Part shown: positions 7,247-13,219 of the stretch, in pieces
Layout: the number at the start of each line of letters is the position of its first letter
Position numbering within the stretch: position 1 is the stretch's first letter
From: an uncultured Oscillospiraceae bacterium
GTDB taxonomy: Bacteria > Bacillota > Clostridia > Oscillospirales > Oscillospiraceae
Direction: 5' to 3'
DNA: 17,204 nt
Assembly: GCA_900758315.1 (NCBI GenBank)
Contig: CAAERF010000428.1
Span: forward strand, 1 to 17,204
Notes under the pieces: model-generated
What the model saw: only the letters and a program-made list of their open reading frames with translations
Database searches by the model: none
Told to the model about the DNA's origin: nothing
Translations under genes and position numbers: made by a program

Positions 7247-7452
7247 GGTCTGTTCCTCCTTGTGATATATTCCACCATGCGGAGCCGGGGAAACCAGCTG
7301 AATGGTATAGGAAACAAGCCCGGCGGAAAGGGCAGAAGAAAAGCCCTTTACCCACCGAGTAAAAGGCAACATAAGAGGAACATCACCGCGAAGCAGTCAT
7401 GTCCGATACGATACGACCAAGAACTCGTGGCCCGGGATGCGGGATCCCTGTA
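7247..7452 (-). other. Long untranslated leader between riboswitch and cbiK (expression platform region)
   Basis: About 200 bases without a credible gene. On the minus strand it holds, in order, a GGGAT/ATCCC mini-hairpin just after the riboswitch, the anti-SD segment at 7373-7382, a 7-bp hairpin (AAAGGGC, 7343-7349; GCCCTTT, 7327-7333; 9-base loop), and the cbiK ribosome binding site. The 7-bp hairpin is followed by CCGCCGGGC and not by a U run, so it does not look like a normal intrinsic terminator. The leader length suggests that the aptamer acts through a long-range rearrangement. Confidence 0.5.
7251..7260 (-). promoter_or_regulatory. Ribosome binding site of cbiK, with a complementary anti-SD segment at 7373-7382
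   Basis: On the minus strand AGGAGGAACA precedes the cbiK ATG at 7246 by a few bases and decides that start. A leader segment, TGTTCCTCTT (7373-7382 read on the minus strand), can pair with it over ten bases with one G-U. This gives a candidate off-state in which the riboswitch blocks translation. The ribosome binding site is seen directly; the sequestering helix is inferred. Confidence 0.6.
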
Positions 7453-7640
7453 CCAGACAGGCGGCAGGTTTCCTGGCTGATGGATCATCACGCAAAGCAG
7501 TCTTCCCAACCCGCAGGTCAGTGACTGTGCCGCGGCACGTTGCCTTGCACTCCCCAATCACAGTGACGAGATCGTACAGGATTCACACCTGTTTCCCTTT
7601 TACCCTCTGGCCCTGCGGCGGACCGCAGTCAGAGGCACCG
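7453..7640 (-). ncRNA. Cobalamin riboswitch (B12 element)
   Basis: The minus strand from about 7640 to 7453 contains the conserved blocks of the B12 aptamer in the right order. These are GGTGCC at the 5' end (7634-7639), AAAAGGGAAACAGGTG, then GTGAATCCTGTAC (about 7574-7589), CACTGTGA (about 7558-7565), GGGTTGGGAAGACTGC, and finally the B12 box AGCCAGGAAACCTGCC at 7463-7478. It lies directly upstream of cbiK and downstream of a sigma-A-like promoter. When adenosylcobalamin or a related form is bound it would be expected to lower expression of the chelatase, transporter and cbi genes. Aptamer ends are approximate because the P1 stem was not fully resolved by eye. Recognition is strong; ligand preference is not determined. 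Confidence 0.93.
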
Positions 7641-7708
7641 TCTATCTTTGTATTCAGTTTTTACCGTGTTCCGTTCACAGCTGAAAACAGCATGGTGAAG
7701 ATAGTTGA

Positions 7709-7737
7709 ATTGTACCATAGGCTGTGTCGAGATGCAA
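7709..7737 (-). promoter_or_regulatory. Sigma-A-type promoter for the cobalamin riboswitch transcript
   Basis: On the minus strand TTGCAT (7732-7737) and TACAAT (7709-7714) are separated by exactly 17 bases. Transcription would begin near 7702, about 60 bases before the riboswitch aptamer. It is the only good -35/-10 pair seen upstream of the aptamer. Position and spacing make it likely. Confidence 0.65.
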
Positions 7738-7781
7738 GTGGTTTGGTACCATTTACCCAAAGGGTGGGGAAAGCCGGAGCG

Positions 7782-7810
7782 TTGCAATCCGGGATGGCCT
7801 GTTATATACT
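7782..7810 (+). promoter_or_regulatory. Sigma-A-type promoter for the metal-dependent hydrolase gene
   Basis: TTGCAA (7782-7787) and TATACT (7805-7810) are spaced by 17 bases, and the start codon follows 38 bases after the -10 element. It faces away from the riboswitch promoter; the two -35 boxes are 44 bases apart. The stretch between contains a short ACCC/GGGT dyad (7755-7765) of unknown meaning. Confidence 0.65.
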
Positions 7811-7848
7811 GGCGGTGTTGAGCATCACTTTGCGGAAAGGAGAATGCC

Positions 7849-8556
7849 ATGACAGATTGCAGCGTGACCCTCAGCGCGAACGCAGGGGTGTCAATCCGGC
7901 TGGGGGATTGCCGAATCTGGGTGGACGCACTGCACACCCAACAGGTGGAGGGATTTTCCACGGTAACGCCGGAGCTGTGGGACCGGATGCGAGGGGACAG
8001 GGCATTTGCGCCGCCCGATCTGATCTGCTTCACCCACTGCCATCAGGACCATTACTCCCGCAGTCTCACCGCTCAGGCTAGGGCAATGTGGCCTGAGGCG
8101 ACGCTGATTCTGCCGGAGCCGGAGTTTGACGGGCAGATTTTGCTCCAAGGAGAGGCGTTCCACTTTGCCACGCAAACGCTGACCCTCCAATTTCTGAAGC
8201 TGCCCCACGAAGGGGAGGAGTTTGCAGCGGTGCCCCACTACGGCCTGCTGATTACCCGGGACAACTTCCGGATTCTGATCCCGGGAGACTGCGAGGTGGC
8301 CAGCACGGCTCTGGCAGAGCGGCTCAGAGGGATGAAGATTGACCTGGCACTGTTGGATTTTCCGTGGATTGCCCAGAAAACGGGCCGGGAATTTATCGAA
8401 CAGGTAATTCAGCCCCGGCATCTGTTTCTCTATCACCTGCCGTTCCAGGAGGACGAGAACCACCGCTACCGGGCAGCGGCTCAGCGGTGTCTGGGACGGG
8501 TGAACCTGCCGGATGTACGGCTGTTACTGGAACCGCTCCAGCAGGAGTGGCTTTGA
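7849..8556 (+). CDS. Metallo-beta-lactamase-fold metal-dependent hydrolase (UlaG-like)
   Basis: The 235-residue cytoplasmic protein has the metal-binding HxHxDH motif THCHQDHYS (H63, H65, D67, H68), further likely ligands at D147 in IPGDCEV and H196 in LYHLPF, and the beta-rich order of the MBL fold. It is shorter than classical enzymes and closest in style to the UlaG-like/YtnP-like group of poorly defined hydrolases. The substrate cannot be told from sequence. It is the only plus-strand gene here, with its own promoter and an AAAGGAG ribosome binding site eight bases before the ATG, and it ends in a strong terminator. It is a single-gene unit between the cobalamin operon and serA. The riboswitch lies on the other strand and downstream of the opposite promoter, so it should not control this gene. 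Confidence 0.85.
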   Translation: MTDCSVTLSANAGVSIRLGDCRIWVDALHTQQVEGFSTVTPELWDRMRGDRAFAPPDLICFTHCHQDHYSRSLTAQARAMWPEATLILPEPEFDGQILLQGEAFHFATQTLTLQFLKLPHEGEEFAAVPHYGLLITRDNFRILIPGDCEVASTALAERLRGMKIDLALLDFPWIAQKTGREFIEQVIQPRHLFLYHLPFQEDENHRYRAAAQRCLGRVNLPDVRLLLEPLQQEWL

Positions 8557-8565
8557 GCAAAAAGG

Positions 8566-8613
8566 AAACCTCCGCTGTGGTACGGCGAGTATGTACCACG
8601 GCGGAGGTTTTTT
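8566..8613 (+). terminator. Strong intrinsic terminator, probably bidirectional
   Basis: The stem is CCTCCGC (8569-8575) with GCGGAGG (8601-8607), continued by TGGTAC/GTACCA after a 2-base internal mismatch, with a nine-base loop and a TTTTTT tail (8608-8613). It starts about ten bases after the hydrolase stop. Read on the minus strand the same hairpin is followed by TTTCCTTTTT, so it can also end transcripts coming from serA, whose stop codon is 86 bases away. Confidence 0.9.
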
Positions 8614-8693
8614 CATGGTTTATGCCAGTATGCCGGGAAAGCGGGTTGCCTGAGATTGATCTGGCTCACGCACAGTTCCGGCAGAGAGGGGAA

Positions 8694-9608
8694 TCACTGA
8701 AAGAAGTGCTCCACTACATCTACCAGCTCGGCGCCGATACGCTTCTGGGCCTCGTTGGTGCCTGCGCCGATGTGGGGCGTGCAGGATACCGCGGGATGGC
8801 TGGCCAGAGTCCAGTTGGGTTCCTTCTCACTGAGCCACACGTCCAGACCGGCGGCCTTGACCTTGCCGCTGTTCAGCGCGTCCAGCAGAGCGGCTTCGTC
8901 CACGTTGGCGCCGCGGGAGACGTTGATGATGACCACACCGTCACGCATTTTTGCGATGCTCTCGGCGTCCACCAGAGGCTTGTCGCCGCCGGGTGCGCAG
9001 AGGACGATGATGTCGGACCGGGACAGCAGTTCGTCCATGGAGACGAAGTGCATGGTGCCGCACTCACAGCCATCGGGCTTGTGGCAGTGGACGGTGGACA
9101 GGACTTCCATGCCCAGGGCCTGGGCCTTGTCGCCCACCATGTGGCCGATGCGGCCGTAGCCAATGACGCCCACGGTCTTGCCGGAGAGCTCAAAACCCTT
9201 GGAGTAGGCCTTTTTCTCCCACTTGTTTTCCCGCATGGTGTGACCTGCGATGGAGATATTCCGGGCGCAGGAGAACAGCAGGGCCAGGGCCAGCTCGGCC
9301 ACGGCGTTGGAAGAGGCGTGGGGGGTGTTGCGGCAGGCGATGCCAGCGGCCTCAGCGTAGGGGATGTCGATGTTGTCCATGCCCACGCCGGCGCGGATGA
9401 TGAGCTTCAGGTTGCCGCCCTTTGCGGCGTCAATCTGCGGCGCCTTGATCTTGGTGGCGGAGCGGATAATGACGGCGTCAAAGTCCCGCAGAGCGGTGCC
9501 CAGTTCGTCGGGCTCATAGAACTGCTCAACGACTTCGAATCCATCCTTGCGCAGCTGTTCCACTGCGCTGGCGTCCATACCATCGGTGACGAGAATGCGA
9601 GTAGCCAT
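8694..9608 (-). CDS. serA: D-3-phosphoglycerate dehydrogenase, short form without regulatory domain
   Basis: The 304-residue protein has the D-isomer 2-hydroxyacid dehydrogenase layout. The NAD loop VGVIGYGRIG lies at about residues 146-155. The catalytic set is R232 (INVSRGANVDE), E263 (in SEKEP) and H279 (TPHIGAGTNEAQ). The N-terminal start, MATRILVTDGMD, and the segment RAGVGMDNIDIPYAE fit phosphoglycerate dehydrogenases, which make 3-phosphohydroxypyruvate, the first step of serine synthesis. There is no C-terminal ACT or ASB domain, so feedback by serine through that domain is not expected. Location beside serC supports the assignment over other 2-hydroxyacid dehydrogenases. The ATG at 9606-9608 has a GAGGAGGAAA site. 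A hairpin and a tandem repeat separate it from serC, so it may have its own control. Confidence 0.92.
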   Translation of the reverse strand: MATRILVTDGMDASAVEQLRKDGFEVVEQFYEPDELGTALRDFDAVIIRSATKIKAPQIDAAKGGNLKLIIRAGVGMDNIDIPYAEAAGIACRNTPHASSNAVAELALALLFSCARNISIAGHTMRENKWEKKAYSKGFELSGKTVGVIGYGRIGHMVGDKAQALGMEVLSTVHCHKPDGCECGTMHFVSMDELLSRSDIIVLCAPGGDKPLVDAESIAKMRDGVVIINVSRGANVDEAALLDALNSGKVKAAGLDVWLSEKEPNWTLASHPAVSCTPHIGAGTNEAQKRIGAELVDVVEHFFQ

Positions 9609-9660
9609 AGTAATTTCCTCCTCAGATCATCCCGGATGCGGGATGCGGCAGTATTGAATA

Positions 9661-9700
9661 TGGTTCAAATGTCTAAAAATGTGGTTCAAATGTCTGAAAA
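9661..9700. repeat. Two-copy 21-bp tandem direct repeat upstream of serA
   Basis: TGGTTCAAATGTCT occurs at 9661-9674 and again at 9682-9695, each followed by A or G and then AAAA. Units match at 18 of 19 positions and repeat every 21 bases, two turns of the helix. The repeat lies 52 bases upstream of the serA start, on the side where its promoter would be. No clear -10/-35 pair was found within it. A regulator binding site is the simplest reading; this is inferred. Confidence 0.7.
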
Positions 9701-9728
9701 AGGGTACAAGAAGGGGGCCGAAGCCCCC
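9697..9728 (-). terminator. UUCG hairpin terminator after serC
   Basis: On the minus strand GGGGGC-TTCG-GCCCCC (9713-9728) begins seven bases after the serC stop. The C(UUCG)G loop is exceptionally stable. The following bases are TTCTTGTACCCTTTTTC, a poor and interrupted U run, so termination may be partial. Confidence 0.6.
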
Positions 9729-9734
9729 GATTGA

Positions 9735-10826
9735 TTACTGGTGTTCCGCTTCGAATTTCTTCAGGAAGGAGACCAGAGCCTCAACGCCGTCCTTGGGCAT
9801 GGCGTTGTAGATGGAGGCACGCAGGCCGCCCACGCTTCTGTGACCCTTCAGGTTGTCGTAGCCGGCGGACTTGGTGGCGGCGACCACTTCGGCGTCCAGT
9901 TCCTTGTCGCCGGTGGAGAAGGGGACGTTCATCAGGGAGCGGGAGGCCGGTTCCACAGTACCCTGGAACAGCTTGGAGGAGTCCAGGAAGTCGTACAGGA
10001 CCTTGGCCTTGTCCTGGTTGCGTGCGTCCATGGCTTCCAGACCGCCGTTGTCCAGCAGGTACTTGAACACCTTGCCGCAGCAGTAGATGGCCCAGCAGTT
10101 GGGGGTGTTGTACATGGAGTCGTTGTCCGCATGGGTCTTGTAGTCCAGGTAGGTGGGGACCTTGGGATCCAGGTCATCCCGGAGCAGGTCCTCACGGATG
10201 ATGACCACAGCCATACCGGCGGGGCCCACGTTCTTCTGGACACCGGCCCAGATCAGACCGTAATTTTCCACGTTGCAGGGGCGAGACAGGAACATGGAGG
10301 ACTGGTCGGACACCAGGATGTGACCCTTGGTGTTGGGCAGCTGGGAGAAGGTGGTACCGTTGATGGTCTCGTTCTCACAGATGTAGACGTAGTCTGCGTT
10401 GTCGGGGATGTCCAGATCGGAGCAGTCCGGAATATAGGAGTAATTCTTGTCAGCGGAGGAGGCGACGACCTTCACCTCGCCGTACTTCTGGGCTTCCTTG
10501 ATGGCCTTCTTGGACCAGGTACCGGTCTCGACGTAGCAGGCCACGCCGTTGCGCATCAGGTTAATGGGCACCATGGCGAATTCCAGCGTGCCGCCGCCCT
10601 GGATAAAGAGGACCTTGTAATTGTCGGGAATCCCCATCAGCTGGCGCAGGTCGGCCACGGCCTGATCGTAGATGTCCTGGAATGCCTTGGAACGATGGCT
10701 CATCTCCATGACACACATGCCGCTGCCGCGGTAGTTCATCATTTCGGCGGCGATCTCCTCCAGAACGGGCTCGGGCATCATGGCCGGACCGGCGGAGAAA
10801 TTATAAGTGCGATCGTATTTCATCAT
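9735..10826 (-). CDS. serC: Phosphoserine aminotransferase
   Basis: The 363-residue PLP enzyme converts 3-phosphohydroxypyruvate and glutamate to phosphoserine. The start (M)MKYDRTYNFSAGPAMMPEPVLEE is diagnostic for SerC. HRSKAF and GGGTLEFAMVPINL are phosphate- and PLP-site segments, and the PLP lysine is K198 in WAGVQKNVGPAGMAVV. Length is typical. Two tandem ATG codons (10824-10826 and 10821-10823) follow GGGAGG; the second has slightly better spacing, so the true start may be one residue later. It lies 14 bases after the stop of the dihydrolipoamide dehydrogenase gene, as part of the glycine-cleavage transcript. It is followed by a UUCG hairpin. Together with serA it supplies serine, which feeds the glycine and one-carbon genes upstream. 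Confidence 0.95.
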   Translation of the reverse strand: MMKYDRTYNFSAGPAMMPEPVLEEIAAEMMNYRGSGMCVMEMSHRSKAFQDIYDQAVADLRQLMGIPDNYKVLFIQGGGTLEFAMVPINLMRNGVACYVETGTWSKKAIKEAQKYGEVKVVASSADKNYSYIPDCSDLDIPDNADYVYICENETINGTTFSQLPNTKGHILVSDQSSMFLSRPCNVENYGLIWAGVQKNVGPAGMAVVIIREDLLRDDLDPKVPTYLDYKTHADNDSMYNTPNCWAIYCCGKVFKYLLDNGGLEAMDARNQDKAKVLYDFLDSSKLFQGTVEPASRSLMNVPFSTGDKELDAEVVAATKSAGYDNLKGHRSVGGLRASIYNAMPKDGVEALVSFLKKFEAEHQ

Positions 10827-10840
10827 TAAATCCTCCCTCG

Positions 10841-12229
10841 TTAGTTGTTGTTCAGTTTTTCCAGCAGATTCTCCAGCGCGTCTGTGAGGGCCTCCTCAAA
10901 GGTGGGATGGGGACGCATGGCGCGCAGGACCTGTTCTGCGGTCAGATGATTGGCGATGGCCTGGGCGAGCTCGGAGATCATATCGGTGCTGTGCTCGCAC
11001 ATCAGCTGAGCGCCGATAATCTGATGGTTGTCGGTGCGGGCGACCACCTTCATCAGGCAGCGGTCACCCTCTATAATCACCGTTCTGGCGTTGCCGCCCA
11101 GGACGCACTTGCCGGACTTGGCCGGGATACCGGCCTCCTTGGCCTCCTGTTCGGACAGGCCCACCACGGCGATCTCGGGACGGCTGTAGATGCAGCTGGG
11201 CACCACGTTCATATCGACATCGCTCTGACCGCCGCACAGCAGCTCGGCGAAAGCGGTGCCCTGGGCAGAGGCCATGTGGGCCAGCTGAACCTTGGAGGAC
11301 ACGTCGCCGATGGCGTAGACGTGGGGGATAGAGGTCTGATACCGTTCATCCACCCGGATGCTGTGGCCGTCCAGCTCCGGAGCGAGCTCGGGAGCGAACA
11401 GGCCATCCAGATAGGGCTTGCGGCCGATGGCGCAGAGCACCTTCTCGCCGGAGACGGTGCCGGCGCCCTTTTTGTCGGTGTAGTGGACGGTGAGCCCGTC
11501 CTCGCTCTGCTCCACATGGTCCACCATGGCGTTGGTGAGCACCTTGACGCCGCGCTTTTTCAGGATCTGGCCCAGATTCTGACCCAGTTCCCGGTCCAGC
11601 AGCGGGAGCAGACGGTTCATGCCCTCGATCACGGTGACGTCGCAGCCCAGATCGTTGTAGAAGGTGGCGAACTCCACCCCGATGACGCCGCCGCCAATGA
11701 TGACGATGGAGCGGTACAGGTGGTCGCTGCCCTCCAGCAGCTCGTCCGAGGTCATCACGCCGGGCAGATCCAGCCCGGGGATCGGCGGACGGACGGGAAC
11801 GGAGCCGGTGGCGACGAGAATATCGTCGGCGGTGTAGGTCCGGGTGCCCTCCGCGCCTGCCACCTGTACGGTGTTGGGTGCGGTGATGGTACCGATGCCC
11901 CGGAGCAGCTCCACCTTGGAGCTCTTAAACATGGCCTCAATGCCGCCGGCCAGCTGTTCGGAGACCTGGCGCTTGTGGGCGAAAATGGCTTCCATGTCCA
12001 CCTGTACCGACTGGGCCGTGATGCCGGCGTGCCGGCCGGTGGAGATGTCGTGGAAAATCTGAGAGGAGTGCAGCAGGGTTTTGGTGGGGATGCAGCCCCG
12101 GTTGAGACAGGTACCGCCGGTCTCACGGTTTTCCACTACTGCCACATGGAGTCCCAGTTTCGCGGCGCGAAGGGCCGCCACATAGCCGCCGGGACCGGCG
12201 CCAATGACAATCAGTTGATAATCACTCAT
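10841..12229 (-). CDS. lpdA: Dihydrolipoamide dehydrogenase (glycine cleavage L protein)
   Basis: The 462-residue flavoprotein reoxidises the dihydrolipoyl arm of GcvH with NAD. The N-terminal FAD loop is GAGPGG (residues 10-15). The redox disulfide is C41/C46 in GTCLNRGCIPTK, the NAD loop IIGGGVIGVEF lies in the middle, and a second FAD segment is YAIGDVSS. The catalytic base pair H441/E446 is in RPHPTFEEAL at the C-terminal dimer interface. All key residues are present and the length is normal. The ATG at 12227-12229 lies three bases beyond the lipoate ligase stop, with GGAG inside the ligase end. No lipoyl domain is fused to it. Its place among gcvH/gcvP genes makes glycine cleavage its likely complex. 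Confidence 0.95.
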   Translation of the reverse strand: MSDYQLIVIGAGPGGYVAALRAAKLGLHVAVVENRETGGTCLNRGCIPTKTLLHSSQIFHDISTGRHAGITAQSVQVDMEAIFAHKRQVSEQLAGGIEAMFKSSKVELLRGIGTITAPNTVQVAGAEGTRTYTADDILVATGSVPVRPPIPGLDLPGVMTSDELLEGSDHLYRSIVIIGGGVIGVEFATFYNDLGCDVTVIEGMNRLLPLLDRELGQNLGQILKKRGVKVLTNAMVDHVEQSEDGLTVHYTDKKGAGTVSGEKVLCAIGRKPYLDGLFAPELAPELDGHSIRVDERYQTSIPHVYAIGDVSSKVQLAHMASAQGTAFAELLCGGQSDVDMNVVPSCIYSRPEIAVVGLSEQEAKEAGIPAKSGKCVLGGNARTVIIEGDRCLMKVVARTDNHQIIGAQLMCEHSTDMISELAQAIANHLTAEQVLRAMRPHPTFEEALTDALENLLEKLNNN

Positions 12230-12232
12230 AGG

Positions 12233-13219
12233 TTAAATCTCCTGTTCTGCCAGCATGCTGCACAGGTCCTCCCGGACGTCCGACTGACTCAGCTCGGTGC
12301 GGATGCGCTCTTGCAGCGCGTCCAGGGAAAAGACGCAGCCCGGCAGGATTTGTTCCAGCTGGGGCGCGATGCTCCAGTCCATGGCGTCGGAGTAGGCCTG
12401 TACCTGCTGGACCAGACCGCCCTCCACCTGTAATTGCAGCTGGATGTCACCCCACTCGTAGCGGCCTTCGCAGGAGAAGGTAAAGGGGAGCTTGCGGCCG
12501 TAGAGCCACTCCCGGCTTCCGTTGCGCTTCCGCAGGGCCTCGATGACGTCCTGATCCAGGCGTTCCGGCGGGAGAATCTCGGCCTTAAGGCCGTAGACCT
12601 CCTCAAATGCGGTGGCCAGATGGGCTTCCATCTGCTGGCAGGTCAGATCGGGGACGTATTCCCTCAGGTTGATGACCCGGGAGCGGACGGACTCCACGCC
12701 CTTGGCCTCCAGCTTGGCCTTGGAGGGGCTCAGGTAGCGGCCCATTTTCTCGGTGTCCACGTGCATCAGCAGGGTGCCGTGGTGATAGGAGCGGCCGCCG
12801 TTCTGGTAGAAGGCGTTGCCGGAGAATTTACGGCCTTCTGCCACCAGATCGTTCCGGCCGGAGATCTCCGCAGGGATGCCCATGTCCTGGCAGGCCTTGC
12901 AGATGACCGACAGCTGCCGGTTCACGTCGTAATCCTCCGTGGGCACCAGGAAGGTGAAGTTCAGGTTGCCCAGGTCATGGAAGACGGCGCCGCCACCGGA
13001 GAGGCGGCGGGCAAGATGCCCGCCCTCCTGTTCCAGCAGAGTGGTACGGCACTCCTTCCAGGCGTTCTGGTTGCGCCCGATGACGACGGTGTTGCTGTTC
13101 TGCCACAGGTAGAGGATGCAGGTGTCCTTCTCTACGGTCTCCAGCAGGTACTGTTCGACGGCCAGATTGTAGTAGGGATCAAAGCTGTCGCTCTGAAAAA
13201 GTTGAATTTTTTGAATCAT
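12233..13219 (-). CDS. lplA: Lipoate-protein ligase A
   Basis: The 328-residue protein activates free lipoate with ATP and attaches it to lipoyl-domain proteins, here most likely GcvH. Motifs of the family are VVIGRNQNAWKEC, ARRLSGGGAVFHDLGNLNFTF, and GRKFSGNAFYQNGG, which carries the catalytic lysine. A C-terminal accessory domain of about 90 residues is present, so it is the full LplA type and not the short form. The frame extends upstream to a TTG. The ATG at 13217-13219 is chosen because it forms an ATGA overlap with the gcvPB stop and has GGGAGAA at normal spacing. The protein then starts MIQKIQLFQSDS. Tight coupling with gcvP implies coordinated production of the enzyme and its cofactor attachment. 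Confidence 0.93.
   Translation of the reverse strand: MIQKIQLFQSDSFDPYYNLAVEQYLLETVEKDTCILYLWQNSNTVVIGRNQNAWKECRTTLLEQEGGHLARRLSGGGAVFHDLGNLNFTFLVPTEDYDVNRQLSVICKACQDMGIPAEISGRNDLVAEGRKFSGNAFYQNGGRSYHHGTLLMHVDTEKMGRYLSPSKAKLEAKGVESVRSRVINLREYVPDLTCQQMEAHLATAFEEVYGLKAEILPPERLDQDVIEALRKRNGSREWLYGRKLPFTFSCEGRYEWGDIQLQLQVEGGLVQQVQAYSDAMDWSIAPQLEQILPGCVFSLDALQERIRTELSQSDVREDLCSMLAEQEI

Noticed and set aside
7327..7349. Intrinsic terminator in the riboswitch leader
   Set aside because: The 7-bp stem is followed by CCGCCGGGC and no U run; it is kept only as a leader hairpin.
7247..7372. Longer cbiK starting at an upstream in-frame ATG (7372)
   Set aside because: It has no ribosome binding site, it would bury the signal peptide, and AGGAGGAA precedes the ATG at 7246.
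9741..10829. Plus-strand open frame opposite serC
   Set aside because: Same reason: it is the complement of a well-conserved gene and has no recognisable domain or ribosome binding site.
10907..12433. Very long plus-strand open frame opposite lpdA and lplA
   Set aside because: It is a mirror of GC-rich codon use on the minus strand; the product is low-complexity Gly/His/Val-rich, and the opposite strand encodes clear, complete enzymes.
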